NCBI GenBank assembly: GCA_033557465.1
Contig: CM066043.1
Span: 82,242,662-82,306,661 of the forward strand
DNA length: 64,000 bases
DNA from: Ichthyophis bannanicus
Lineage: Eukaryota > Chordata > Amphibia > Gymnophiona > Ichthyophiidae
Reading direction: 5' to 3'
Below are positions 1 to 11,127 of this stretch, piece after piece. The translations under genes were made by a program, and so were the position numbers. A model generated the notes under the pieces. The model saw only the letters and a list, made by a program, of their open reading frames with translations, was not told where the DNA came from and did not search any database. Within the stretch, counting starts at the first letter, position 1; every line of letters begins with the position of its first letter.

Positions 1-985
1 AAAAGCCTGAGAAATTCCTGACCCCTTCCTTACATCAAGGACCTTTGGAATCCAATTTTTTTCTTTTTACCTAAAATATCTTTGTTTAACTTTGAGCTAT
101 CAGCAACAGATTTAACAAAATTATGAGCTCTGCGAACTCTCTTCAATTAATGACTACTGACTAAGTATCCGTCGTCTTTACTAAGGTCTTTTCAAGAGAG
201 AGACTGGTAGTTGTAAAAAGTAAGTCCAGATTGATGACATCCCTTTCAAAGGTGGGAAAATGGCCAAACCAGTTCCACAACTTCCTGAATCTTTTCCGTC
301 ATGAAATAACTATGACATATCAGGACCAAAACTATTGGCTTTCAAAAATTCCAAAACGACTTATCTGTATGTAGAATGAAAGAACAGCCAAGTCTCTCTG
401 TCCCACTTTTTATAGGCACCCACAGGGGCTCCCCAACAACATCTCTACAGGGCTGGATCAGCACAAAGTTGTATCCGGTCTCTCTTCCTCTATTATGGAT
501 ACTGCAAAGATCGAGTCAGTCCAAGGCAGGTCATGCCCATAAGATATCACCCCCTTGGCTCTAGTATAGGCCTCACCTCTAGTTCTTCTCTGAAGAAACA
601 CATTTTTTCAATAGAAAATTCTAAGAATGCCTTTGCATCAGCAATGTAAAAATGCAGCCTCACTTCTCACCTGCACCTGAGCACCCTTCAGAAGGAAAAC
701 AAAAGAGCAATGTGGAAGAGAGAAAAACAAAAATCCTTAACCCTTGCCACCTTACTGATGGAAAAGATTATGTAAGAGAATATAGAATGAAAAAATGCTG
801 CTCTTATAATGCATCGCAACAGGCACAACAGAAACCCAGGATGGTCCAAAGTTTTCCTGCCTGAAACCGAGTAACTTGGCAGCTCTGGTAATGCTAATTT
901 CCAAAGGAAAAAGCACAATTACAAAGAGCAAATTCCAATGAGATGTAAGTTGAAGAAACCCAGAATAGCTCACAGTCTTTCAGTG
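1..985. other. Unannotated AT-rich stretch
   Basis: I see no recognisable gene or repeat here. The short open frames overlap on both strands and resemble no protein I know. It may be intronic or intergenic host sequence, or old repeat decayed beyond recognition. Confidence 0.5.
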
Positions 986-1033
986 GGTTAGCTACCCACT
1001 GAAAGGGGGCCACCTTTCAGTGGGTAGCTAACC
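986..1033. repeat. Perfect 21-bp inverted repeat (hairpin)
   Basis: Arms at 986-1006 and 1013-1033 are perfect reverse complements around a 6-nt spacer (GGTTAGCTACCCACTGAAAG plus G, then its complement). A third copy of the core, CTTTCAGTGGG, lies just upstream at about 977-987, so three copies alternate in orientation. It could be the core of a small foldback DNA transposon or a local template-switch product. No target duplication was found. Confidence 0.8.
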
Positions 1034-1335
1034 GAAAACTAACAACCCCATCTGCAGATCGAGGCACAGGAAATGAAGAATCCATTCATCTCAGAGAAGG
1101 GAAAAAATCCCCATGAATACATCAAAAGAATACAGAAACAACTTGGGCTAAACTGTTCCCTTTTTTGCTGTATCATTCCTGCTTTCTAGTTTTATTTATT
1201 CTATTTAACAATAATTTTTATACCACAATTTCCAAGGATCAATTGCGGTCACACTAGTTAGTGTGAGTTCAGTGCATGGTGGGTTACAGGTTGGTTTTCC
1301 TAATAGGATGATTTAGTCCTGGTGTTGGCCAACTC
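1034..1335. other. No feature recognised
   Basis: AT-rich sequence with no open frame or repeat that I recognise. Confidence 0.4.
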
Positions 1336-1615
1336 ACTTGTTTATTTATTTATTTATTTATATTCTCTTATATACCACGCTATTCTGCATCAGTGCGGTT
1401 TACATTGAACAAACTGAAATTACATTGAACAGGGCATCATAACTTGGAGATAACTATTTTACAGGGAACATGGGCTATGGAGGGTTAAGTGGCTTGCCCA
1501 AGACCACAAGGAGTATCTGTGGGACTAGAAACCCCAGTCCTTCCGGCCCAAAGTTGCTGTCCTCTAGTGGGATTTGTGAGGGTTTATTGTTCTGGTTTCC
1601 CAGAAAGAAGTAGGA
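1336..1615 (-). mobile_element. L2-type LINE/SINE 3' end, antisense
   Basis: It starts with a (TTTA)n run, the complement of a TAAA-type 3' tail. Next comes 'tataccacgctattctgcatcagtgcggtttacat', which closely matches the start of the insertion at 5986. At about 1480-1530 there is a segment like the 'ggttaagtggcttgcccaag' end shared by L2 and MIR elements. It has no coding part and is 5' truncated. The family call rests on this remembered 3'-end similarity. Confidence 0.6.
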
Positions 1616-2482
1616 GCACGTTTCTTTGCTTGTAATGGGTTAAAATCAAGACTAGATCAGCTTTTCTGGACAAAAGTGGAGCCAATTGCAACCCAATCTT
1701 CACCGAAGAACTTGTTACATAATTCCCACACAGATACTGTAGATTTTGCTAGTTGCAGTTGTGCTTTAATTTTTTCCTTTGACCCATCAGTGTCTGCCCA
1801 CTACTTTATATTTCCAGTTCAACCAGGACTAGGATTTGGCACCTATTCCTAGGATTTTTCTCCTATTTTATTTCCCCTCTCAGTCCAACATATCTAATTG
1901 GGTTCTTGCTAGGGATGTCCAGGCAAACATGTTTTATTTTGTTTAGTTTCCCATGTCGTTTGTGAGTTTTTTTAAATTTTCGTTTTGAGCCAATTTCATT
2001 AATAGTGTGCACGATTGATTTAATTATTTTAAAAGAATTTATATTCCGTGCTATCCACTACGCAAATCCTAAATAATGCATACACAAAATCATGAAACAA
2101 ACACAACATACAAAAATAAAGACAATACAAAGTTAGGAGGTCCGTGATTCTTCTTAGGTTGGCAGGGAGGGATTTCAGTGCCTGACAAAAAGCAAGTCAG
2201 ATAGCAGAAAACAATTAGAACAAAGCAAATATTGCACAAATAAATGCCCCACTAGGGAATTCTTTCAGGGTGGGTTGGAGATGTCCAAGGCCATCTGGTC
2301 TCCAGGGAAATTTTGCTGCATGGGTGTAGGAGATGGGAGTTGGGAAGTCTCCCTGTCTGTGTGTGAACCAATCCCCACTCATGTACTAACAGGAAGGGTG
2401 ACATTTACTCCTGATGCAGCCAACAGTTACAGCATACCACAGCAGCATGTGAATTTTTTCCAGCAGTACACACTTTCTAACC
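1616..2482. other. Mostly unannotated; possible old L2-like tail near 2015-2120
   Basis: No gene recognised. Around 2015-2120 the sequence 'aatttatattccgtgctatcc' resembles the 'tataccg..ctatt' motif of antisense L2-type tails at 1370 and 6015, so a degraded antisense tail is likely there. The rest is unassigned. Confidence 0.35.
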
Positions 2483-2666
2483 CAGTGGTTCTGAACCCTG
2501 GCCTTGTGAACTCGGTATCCACTTGCCAGTCATGTTTTCAGGATATCCATGTGAAAATCATTACACATTTGCATGCACTGCCTACATTGCATGCAAATCT
2601 CTCATGCATATGCACTGAAAACTGACCAGCTAAGAGGTACATCAGGAGAAGGGTTGAGAACCACTG
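2483..2666. mobile_element. hAT-like MITE
   Basis: The ends are inverted: CAGTGGTTCTGAACCCTGG on the left and GGGTTGAGAACCACTG on the right. The interior holds the 'ttttcaggatatccat' and 'ttgcatgcactgcctacattgcatgcaaat' palindrome. The CAGTGGTTC terminus is typical of non-autonomous hAT elements. The flanking 8-mers (2475-2482 and 2667-2674) match at only about half the positions, so the target duplication is eroded. Elements at 18719 and 53374 look like the same or a sister family. Confidence 0.72.
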
Positions 2667-3080
2667 TTTTACTGCGTCGTGACTAACACGTGCGTTAGAA
2701 CACTGCAAGTTGAAGCTTAGTGCAGCATTCTTACGCAACCCTTAGTGCATTGAGACTTTAATCTTTCCTCATAAATGAGCCATTCCATCCCCTTTATCAT
2801 TTTGGGCACTCTTCTCTGAATTATTTTAGTTCTGATAATTCTGTTTTAAGATGATAAAGTGTAGGTGCACATGATTTTCTTTGTTTTATTTTATATTTCT
2901 TTCCTATTAATTCCTAAGATTCCACTGGGGTTTTTTGACTAGCCCCAAGTTCCCTGCAAAAAAACTTTAAAAAAAAGGAGAATAATTGATAACTCACCTT
3001 TCCAATCATTCTTCTGTCTCACTGGCTCCACATCGAGGGCTGTGTGTGCCCCCTACTGGATCTAGTCTGGGAGCTGCAGA
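2667..3080. other. No feature recognised
   Basis: AT-rich, with a short segment near 2780-2830 resembling antisense CR1 RT ('ccattccatcccctttatcattttgggcactcttctctgaa'), probably an old CR1 scrap. Otherwise unassigned. Confidence 0.4.
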
Positions 3081-3086
3081 GGCCGT

Positions 3087-3500
3087 GTGTCTCCTGACTC
3101 TGCCCTAGGCGAAGCAGGTATTGTGTATCCCCTCCTGGTTCTGCTTCCAGGGCTATGCTGTACCCTCCCTTCTGACTCTGCTTCTCGGTCATGCTGCCTG
3201 TCCCCTTCTGGCTCAGCTTCTGGGGCTGCAGCAGCTGTGCTCCTTGTCCCCTCCTGGATCCGCTTCTGGGACTGTGCTGTGTGTCCCCTTCTGACTCCAC
3301 TTCAACAGCTTTGCTTATGTTTCCTCTTGTCTCTGCTTCAGGGACAGCACCCTTGTCTCCTTATGACTCTACGTCAAGGATGGTGCTCTCATCTCCTTTT
3401 GGTTCTGCTTGAAACACTGTGCCTTTCTCTCCTCTTTGCTCTGCTTCAGGGACTGTGCTTTTGACTCCTTCTGACTGCGCTTCTGGGACTGCCAACCCTC
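3087..3500. repeat. 36-bp minisatellite, about 10 units
   Basis: The motif 'ctgcttc', with variants, recurs at 3141, 3178, 3214, 3260, 3297, 3333, 3369, 3405, 3441 and 3477. The spacing is 36-37 bp with one 46-bp step. The consensus unit is roughly 'ggactgtgctgtgtgtcccc' followed by 'ttctgactctgcttct'. Because 36 is divisible by three, both strands stay open over several units, so long frames here are expected by chance. Confidence 0.85.
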
Positions 3501-3726
3501 CAGTTTCAGCTCTTTGCAGCTCTGTCTTTGCTTCTGCTATCAGCCCACAAACATGAGATGGGTGGGGATCTGTGGACTGAAGTCTCTTCTTCAGAATCAG
3601 GCCCGTTGTCCTGTGGTGCAGACCGACAGGAACACCACAGAATATAAATCTATGGATCTCCAGAGGGTTCAAAAATCCTGCAGAGACACAAAAATAGCAA
3701 GCAAAGCCAGAGCCAGATAGCCCCAC
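3361..3726 (-). CDS. Unrecognised frame ending in 12-residue repeats
   Basis: This antisense frame of about 121 codons opens in non-repetitive sequence. It then enters the minisatellite, where each 36-bp unit encodes a 12-residue repeat of the type TVPEAEQRGEKG. A TAA at the end of the fourth repeat stops it. Past that stop the same frame continues through two more good repeats (about 3298-3358) before the repeat register shifts. I know no protein with this repeat. It may be a broken tandem-repeat exon or simply a minisatellite with an accidental frame. No promoter, splice site or homology supports expression. Confidence 0.2.
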   Translation of the reverse strand: MGLSGSGFACYFCVSAGFLNPLEIHRFIFCGVPVGLHHRTTGLILKKRLQSTDPHPSHVCGLIAEAKTELQRAETGGLAVPEAQSEGVKSTVPEAEQRGEKGTVFQAEPKGDESTILDVES

Positions 3727-4589
3727 CCCTTTCTTGCTAATCTTCCCCCTCCTCTCTCCGATTCTCCTCCCTCAGGTTTTTTTCCCCTTTCTCAGCTGCC
3801 CTTGTTTCTTCCCAAGTTCCCACCTCTGGCCCGCCTCCGCTGCTCTGGCTCAGCTTTTATTGGCTGGCAGTGGCAGTCAGAGCAAAAGGGGTCAGACCAT
3901 TTATATCTACACCATCCACATCCAATTTTATTTTTTTAAATAAATTATATGGGCCATTGGCTGCATCCTCCCAGCATCCACCCTTCCCACCATCGCTGAT
4001 ACTTCTTGCCTGGCTGGCCTTTAAAATTGTTTGTTTAGATTAATTATACTGTATATTATTTGGTTATTTTTAAAATTGATTGCCAGGTGCTGACTTTTCC
4101 ACCATGATGCTCCACTTTGCCTCCACCCCCCATGCAGCTTCAAATTTCTTTGCCGCCAGGATGCTCCGCTCTGACCCCCCCCCAGAAGTGGCAGTGACTT
4201 GGCTGATACAAGCATGCAGCTTTAAGCTTTTATCAGAGCAGGAAGTGATGAGACAACTAACAGCACCTCAATGAGTGGCATTAGTTGTTCCCATGGAGGC
4301 TTTATCATGGCAATGCACCAGGCACTTAGCATGAAGCCTTGTGCTACTAATGCAGCCCAACTCACATTTCCAGCATGGGGCTTAGTAAACATGCTCCTTA
4401 GGCCAGGAACACCTTGAGGTGAACAATAAAAGTCTTTTATATTTATTAGGTATAATTGTATTGGTTCAAGTATCCCTATTTCCCTTAATAACTTTACATA
4501 ACTTAACAACTTTAAATAGCCAAAAGAAATCTTTAAATCTAAGATGCAGACAGCAATCCAGCAGTGAGACAGGGCTAGCCAATCTTTTG
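3727..4589. other. No feature recognised
   Basis: No gene or repeat family identified. Short overlapping frames on both strands around 4020-4510 show no familiar motif. Confidence 0.4.
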
Positions 4590-4634
4590 CACTGAGTGTT
4601 ACATATATGATTTTATTCTAGTTGGTGAGAGGTC

Positions 4635-5330
4635 TTATGTGTGCACTAAGTGCAAAGAGCTCTTTGCTCTCAGGGAACGAGTCCGATCTCTGGAATCTAG
4701 AGTAGCGGACTTGAAGGAGCTGAGGCAGACAGAAGTATATAAGTGAGACCTATAGGGATATAGTAGAGAAGTCCCATCTCCAGCCTGGCAGCCATGGAGG
4801 AAAGAGGTCACATGAAAGGAGAGTATCACCTTGGTGTGGCACGAAGTGATGTAATACCCTATTGCATCGAAGATGTGTCTCCAGGGCCATATGTCCATGA
4901 GGAAAGGGTTACGACGGCTGTTATAGTTGGTGATTTGATCATTAGGCATGTAATGATTAATAATAGTAGTAGTAGATAGCTGGGTGACTGATGGATGTAA
5001 GGATCACCTGATAACATGCCTGCCTGGTGCGAAGATAGAAGACCTCACATGCCACCTAGACAAAGTTTTAGATAGGGCTGAAGAGAAGCCTATTGTCTTG
5101 GTACATGTTGGTACCTATGACATAGGAAAATGTGGGAGGGAGAATCTGGAAGCCAAATTTAGGATTTTAGGTACAAAGTTGAAATCCAGAACTTCCAGGA
5201 TAGCGTTCTTAGAAATGCTTCCGTTCCACGCACAGGACCCAAGAGTCAGGCAGAGCTCCGGAGTCTCAATGAGTGGATGGATGATTGTGCAAGGAAGAGG
5301 GGTTTGGATTTGTTAGGAATTGGGCAACAT
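4635..5330 (+). pseudogene. CR1 ORF1: Cys motif, coiled coil, SGNH esterase (broken)
   Basis: The N-terminal part reads as a CxxC segment (VCTKCKELFALRERVRSLES) running into a leucine/arginine-rich coiled coil, as in CR1 ORF1 proteins. After a frame break an SGNH hydrolase-like domain follows: a block-I region VIVGDLIIRH near 4925 and a block-III region HVGTYDIGKCG near 5105. CR1 ORF1 proteins are known to carry such an esterase. Here the expected block-I serine (GDS) is GDL, and the block-III asparagine (GTND) is tyrosine. Even without the stops (near 4978 and 5315) the enzyme would be inactive. The TCG-to-TTG change at the serine is consistent with CpG decay. Confidence 0.75.
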
Positions 5331-5650
5331 TCTGGGGAGGGGAGGGACTTTCCCAAAAGGACGGGCTCCATCTTAACCAGGATGGAACCAGGCTGCTGGC
5401 ATTAACCTTTAAAAAGCTTTTAAACTAGATAATGGAGAATGCCGAAAGTCACCCAAGAGTGCATGGTTCAGAATGATATACCCTTGAAGGATACTAGTAA
5501 AACAAAGAGGTCAGGGCATCCAGATAGAGCGGTTACAATAAAGGTAAGAGAAACTCAGGTGCCTTTAAGTAAAAATCAGATGGAGTTGAACGATTTCAAA
5601 TTAACCCTGTCATAAAATAGGCAGATTTAATATTAGTAAAAAAAGAAACT

Positions 5651-8560
5651 TTGAAATGCCTGTATGCAAATTCTAGAAGTCTAAAAAATAAAATGGAAGA
5701 GATAGAATATATAGCAATGAATGAAAAATTAGATATAATTGGCATTTCAGAGACCTGGTGGAAGGAGAATAACCAATGCGACACTGGGATACCAGGTTAC
5801 AAACTATATCACCATGATAGGGTAGATCACATTGGTGGAGGATTGGCTCTATATGTTGAAGAAGGCATCCTATTTGACTTGGATAAAGGTTTTGCAGGAA
5901 ACAAAAAACACTCTATGGATAGAAATCCCATGTAAAAAGGGGAAGGGAAAAGCAGTGGGGGTGTACTACAGTCCGCCTGAACAGAATTTATTTATTTATT
6001 TATTTATTTACAGTCTCTTATATACCGCACTATTCAGCATCAGCGCAGTTTACATACAACAACTTACACATCTCAATAGCTGATTCGTGTTTACACAGAA
6101 CAAGGTAATAGAACTTGGAAAACAAGGGGTCAACTATGTACACCTATATGACAGAATGGGTATCGCCTCGCTGGACGTGGTAATGTCTGGCTGCGTGGTA
6201 GGGTTTACTGAACAGAGTCAGCAAAGTAGTGGAAGAGGATGTTAGGGCGCTATCTGGGGGTAATGTTGGAGGAAGAGATGGTGCTTCAAAGCCTTTCTAA
6301 ACTGTGTTAGGTCAGAGATTGCTCGTATTCTGGGAGGTAGGGCATTCCAGCATCTTGGCGCACAGAATTTGAAGGCTCTGTTTACCGTTGCGCAAGTGCT
6401 TAGGGTTATTGCTTTCGGGACTATCAGCATGTTAACTGCTGTGGATCTTCTGGATCTATTGTGTGGTGAATGAACAGATGATGAAATGCTAATAGAAATT
6501 AGGGAAGCTAGCAAAGTTTACAACACAGTAATGGGTGATTTCAATTACCCCGGTATCGACTGGGTCAATGTTACATAAAGACATGTTAGGGAGAAAAAGT
6601 TTCTAGATGAAGTAAGTAACTGATTCGTGGAGCAGCTGGTTCAGGAACCAACACATGGGGATCCTATTTTAGACCTAGTCCTCAGTGGAATGCAGGATCT
6701 AGTGTGCGAGGCAACTGTTTTGGGGCTGCTTGGCAATAGACATCATAACATGATCACATTCAATTTAATACATGGAGGGAGGATAGCAAGGAAACTGACT
6801 GCACCAGTATTTAACTTTCAAAAAGGAGACTATAATAAAAAGAGGAAAATAGTTAAGAAAAAAACTGAAAGGAATAACTGCAAAGGTTAAGAGTTTACAT
6901 CAAACCTAGGTATTATTTAAAAATACTATCTTGAAAGCCAAGACCAGATATATTCCATGCTTTAAAAAAGGTAGAAGGAAGGCCAAATGACAGCCAGCAT
7001 GGCTTCAAGGTGAGGTCAGTTATAGCTAAGAGAGAATCCTTCAGAAAATGGAAAAAAGAGTCAAATGACGAAAACAGGAAAAAGCATAAGTATTGGCAAC
7101 TTAAATTCAAGGTATTGATAAGGCAGGCAAAGAGAAAATTTGAAAAGAGGCTTCCCTCAAAGCAAAAGTACATAATAAAACCTTTTTCAAGTACATTCGT
7201 AGCAAAACACCTGTGAGGGAATCAGTTGGACCATTAGATGATGGAGGGATCAAAGGTGCACTGAGAGAGGACAAGGCCATAGCAGAGAGACTGAATGAAT
7301 TGTTTTTTTCAGTCTTTATTGAAGAAGATATAGGAAACGTACTCATGCTATAAATGATGCTTAAAGGTGATGTATCGATAAATCCGAAAGATGTAATACA
7401 GCTAATTGATAAACTAAAGAGCAGCAAATCACCTGGACTAGATGGCATATATCCAAGGGTGCTGAAAGAACTGAAATAAGAGATTGTAGGACTACTATTT
7501 TTAATTTGTGATCTATCATTAAAATCATCTGTAGTACCTGAAGACTGGATAGTGGCCAATGTAACGACAATTTTTAAAAAGGGTTCCAGGGGTAATCTGG
7601 GGTACTACAGACAAGTGAACCTGACATCAGTACTGGGCAAAATGGTAGAAACCATTATAAAAAACAAAATTACTGAACATATAGATAGTAATGGTTTAAT
7701 GACAGAAAGTCAACATAGATTTAGCTAAGGAAAATCTTGCCTCACCGATCTTTCATATTTTTTTGAAGATGTGAATAAGCAGGCAGATAAAGTTGAGCCA
7801 GTTGATATAGTGTATCTTGATTCTCAGAAAGCCTTTGACAAAATCCCTGATGAGACACACTTTGGGAAATTAAAAAGCCATGGGATGGGAAGCAATGTTC
7901 TATTGTAGATTAGGAAATGGCTGAAAGATGAAAACCAGAGAGTAGGGCTAAATAGACAAAGTTGAATAGTGGAGTACCCCAGGGATCTGTGCTGGGCCCA
8001 TTGTTTTTTAACATATTTATAGTTGACCTGGAAATGGGAATAACAAGTGAGGTGATCAAATTTAAGATGACAAATTATTCAAAGTTGTTAAAACACAAGA
8101 GGATTGCAAAAAATTCAAGAGGACCTTGATAAATTGGGAGACTGGGCATCCAAATGGCAGATGACATTTAATATGGACAAGTACAAAGTTATGCACTTAG
8201 GGAAGAACAACCCAAACTATGCCTACACAATTCAAGGTTCTACATTGGAACCACCACCCAGGAAAAGGATTTAGGCATCATCGTGGATAATATCTTGAAA
8301 CTCTCTTCCCAGTGTGCAGTGGTGGCCAAGAAAGCAAATAGAATGCTTGGAATTATAAGGAAAGGAATGGAGGATAGAACAAAGGATGTTATAATGCCTC
8401 TGTATCGCTCCATGGTGCAATCGCACCTTGAATATCGTGTGCAATTCTGGTCACCATATTTTAAAAAGGATACAGCAGAATTAGAAAAGGTACAGAGAAG
8501 AACCCAAAAAAATGGTAAAGGGGATGAAAGGATATCCCTGCGAGGAAAGCCTTAAAAGGT
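5651..8560 (+). pseudogene. CR1 ORF2: endonuclease and reverse transcriptase (broken)
   Basis: The endonuclease starts at 5651 with LYANSRSLKNKMEEIEYIA and the ISETWW motif typical of CR1/L2 APE domains. It is cut at 5985 by the nested LINE and resumes at about 6479. The RT region begins near 7370 (LIDKLKSSKSPGLDGIYPRV) and continues through AFDKIPDETHFGKLKSHGMG (about 7830) and the PQGSVLGPLFF block (about 7980). The RT ADD segment near 8060 has lost bases. The C-terminal piece at 8283-8555 (VVAKKANRMLGIIRKGMEDR) matches CR1 thumb/C-terminal sequence. Many stops are present, so it is non-functional. Confidence 0.8.
5986..6470 (-). mobile_element. 5'-truncated LINE 3' end nested in CR1, 8-bp TSD
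   Basis: The insertion opens with (TTTA)n, the complement of its 3' tail. It encodes antisense RT C-terminal sequence at 6242-6514 (the FKFCAPRCWNALPPRIRAIS motif typical of L2/CR1 C termini; the frame runs about 44 bp into flanking CR1). The octamer TGAACAGA occurs immediately before (5978-5985) and after (6471-6478). It is a target-site duplication that joins the two halves of the CR1 endonuclease region. The tail resembles the L2-type copy at 1336. Confidence 0.85.
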
Positions 8561-9045
8561 TAGGACTCTTCAACTTGGAAAAAGATGGCTGAGGAGAGAT
8601 ATGATAGAGGTCTATAAAATAAGGAATTGAGTAGAATGGGTAAATGTAGATCAGTTGTTTACTCCTTCATAAAGTAAAAAGACTAGGGAACATGCAATGA
8701 AACTACAATGTAAGACATTTAAGATTATTTGGAGAAAATAGTTTTTCACTCAACATATAATCATACTCTGGAATTCATCACCAGAGGATGTAGTAGAATC
8801 TGTTTGTGCAGCTGGATTTAAAGGAGTTTAGGACAAGTTCCTGGAGGAAAAGTCCATAAACCAATATTAAAAAGGACTGGAGAAATGAGACTGCTTACCC
8901 CTGGGACAAGCAGCATGGAATCTGTGTGCCTTTTGGGAACTTGACAGGTACTTGTGACCAGGATTGGCCACTGTGGAAACAGGATTCAGGACTCGATGGA
9001 CCATGATCTGACCCAGTATGGCATATCTTTTGTTCTGATATAACA

Positions 9046-10150
9046 CTGAGAAAGAAGGATTGCAAGCAAAATTTATTTGAGCCGCGTACCTCTAAAAAGA
9101 TTCCAGTTCAAGATTTCTCCATGACTGAACAGAACAACAAATGATTTTTCTCCTTCTCAGAAAAACCAAACTAACAGGAAAAAATCTATAGCAGCTACAT
9201 GGCAGGTACAAAAGCAGTAGCTTTATCAGCTTTACTTGCATGAGGGTTCCTTTGATTTGCTTCAAAAGCAGTCTGAGCCCCGAGGTAAAAAACGGAAATA
9301 ACAGAGGCGAACAATTTCCAAAAACTGGTTAATAAATAATAGCACACTTTAACCCTTTTAAATCTGAACCAACTGAGCTTGCAGCATTGTTTCTCAGCAT
9401 TTTCTCTAAATTTTGCTGTAACAAATGGTTAAAGGGAAATTGCCTTGAATTCAGCATGTAATGATGCAAATTATGTGAGACAAGCAACATAACTATGTAA
9501 TCACATTTATATTATTATTATTGTGCTTTAGAATTTATTACATTTCTTTTCACAAACCAACTGGAATATTGAGTCATTTTTCTTGCTGATTTTGTGGCCT
9601 TGAAGCCTTTCCTCCAGAGTGCTGTTTATATTTGATGATACTGATCAAGCCTGTCTCTAATTGAAATAGCAGGATTTTAAAAAATCCTGATTAGTTACAG
9701 AATTTTCCTTTGAATACTGTTATGTACAAGTCAGAATGAGGGCAGTCAAAGGCCTTTAAGGACCTAAATATGTATAAAATAGATGAAGAGATGGAAATAC
9801 AATAGATAAATTCTGGGAAGAAAGGCAAAAAGCACTCAAGTCCCCTTCCTCCCTCTCCACTACCTGACAATGACACTGTGAGCCCGGTCTGGGAGGGAGG
9901 GGATGGCACAAACCCCCTCCTCCTCTACTCTCTGCCCTACTGCTAGTCTACAACTACACTTTCCTTTTCCCGCTGGTTCAAAAAAATTGAGATGATGGGG
10001 CCTCACTGGCAATTCACAGGGGTCACCACTGGCTTATAGGCCTTGCACAGAAAATCAGTCCTCTAGAAGAAGAATTCACATTATGCAACCCATATGAAAT
10101 ATATATCCTGCCGTTCTTGTGCAAGGTAGGATTCATCTCTTCCTTTCATC
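9046..10150. other. No feature recognised
   Basis: AT-rich, no convincing frame. Short pyrimidine-rich stretches near 9840-9980 have no assigned identity. Confidence 0.4.
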
Positions 10151-10636
10151 TTGACAAAAAATTACTTCAGGTTCAGGGATCTTAGATATATTCAATAGCC
10201 ATTTCGACCTGCATCTTTCAATAAGGAACCATCCGTGATGAAAGAAGTCAAGGAAGCATTCCCACTAAAGTATTACAGCACTCAGATGCAGTTGTTACAA
10301 TACTTACAAGGCTCAGTCAGAGAATATGAAAAACAACATCATGGCTAACTGACTGGAAAAGATTTGAAACTGAAATAGCAGGCAACTCTAACCTGCTTGG
10401 ATCATCAATAATGAAACGACAAGCAGTCAAGAAATCTGATGACACATTGCTTTTGGCAAAATGACTACGAAGGACCTAAACAAGATTTTCAAGTACAGAG
10501 ATGTATCTCTGCATATGAAGATTCGACTTGTTCAAGTCATGGTATTTTCAATAATTCATATGGATACGAAAGTTGGACAGCGAAGAAGGACAAGAAGAAA
10601 ACAGATGCCTTTGAATTAAGGTGCTAGCAAAGAAAG
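10151..10636 (+). mobile_element. RTE/BovB-like LINE, ORF2 C-terminal part (left of DIRS)
   Basis: With frameshifts, translation of about 10440-10636 follows the RTE/BovB C terminus: a TKDLNKIFKYRDVSLHMKIR-type stretch, then YGYESWTAKKDKKKTDAFEL, equivalent to the YGCESWT..K...DAFELW block. The frame breaks off at 10636, where the DIRS element begins, and resumes at 16221. The upstream limit is uncertain. Confidence 0.68.
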
Positions 10637-10638
10637 CG

Positions 10639-10824
10639 TAGTTACTCACCTGTAACAGGTGATCTCCGGGAACAGCAGGAATTTAGTCTTCACATATGGG
10701 GTATTGTCGGTACCGACGGAGCCTGCACGGGAATGCTCCCCAGCGTCCAATAGGAATGCTTTTGGGAGCATCCCTCAGCACATGCGTGATGCCTTCCCGC
10801 CTTTCCAACTGTCCCTCTTCAGTT
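10639..10824. repeat. DIRS terminal inverted repeat, 3' side
   Basis: It matches the complement of 16056-16219 from 'atctccgggaacagcagg' inward to 'ccctcttcagtt'. The outermost ~20 bp (tagttactcacctgtaacag) are absent from the other terminus. Such unequal outer ends are normal for DIRS elements, whose full sequence is restored from the internal complementary region. Confidence 0.9.
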
Positions 10825-10905
10825 ACGTTTGTAGCTGAGTGAAAGGATAGAGGGAGAGAGGAAAGAGACAAAGAGATAGAGAGACAACTCCTAGAGGAGG
10901 TGGAT

Positions 10906-11012
10906 GGGTTGTGAAGACTAAATTCCTGCTGTTCCCGGAGATCACCTGCTACAGGTGAGTAACTATGCCATCTCCAGGAACAAACAGGAATGTAGTCTTC
11001 ACATATGGGGAC
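10906..11012. repeat. DIRS internal complementary region
   Basis: Bases 10906-10967 are the near-exact complement of the 10640-10705 terminus. Bases 10970-11010 are the near-exact complement of the 16177-16219 terminus. The junction reads 'gagtaactatgccatctcc', so it joins the two element ends. In DIRS replication this block is thought to template end completion and circle formation. Confidence 0.9.
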
Positions 11013-11127
11013 TCCCTAGCTGAAGATGCCAGGGAGATAGCCCCAGGAAGGTGCCACCCTAGAAGGTGGGAATCCTTCCTCCCATGGATCTCTGGCATTC
11101 CACCAGGGTTGGTGGGTAGGAGTTGAT

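Larger units (their letters stand above)
4590..9045 (+). mobile_element. Near full-length CR1-type LINE (CR1-A)
   Basis: A non-LTR retrotransposon reading left to right. It has ORF1 with a Cys motif, coiled coil and SGNH esterase (4635-5330), then an endonuclease start (5651), RT (about 7370-8560) and a 3' UTR ending near 'gacccagtatggcatatc' at about 9025. The same 3' end recurs in truncated form at 24283, 41487, 48380 and 58320. The copy is dead: ORF2 has many stops, and the stretch aligning to the RT catalytic ADD motif (about 8057-8085) carries a deletion. It is interrupted at 5986-6470. The 5' boundary is approximate. Confidence 0.85.
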
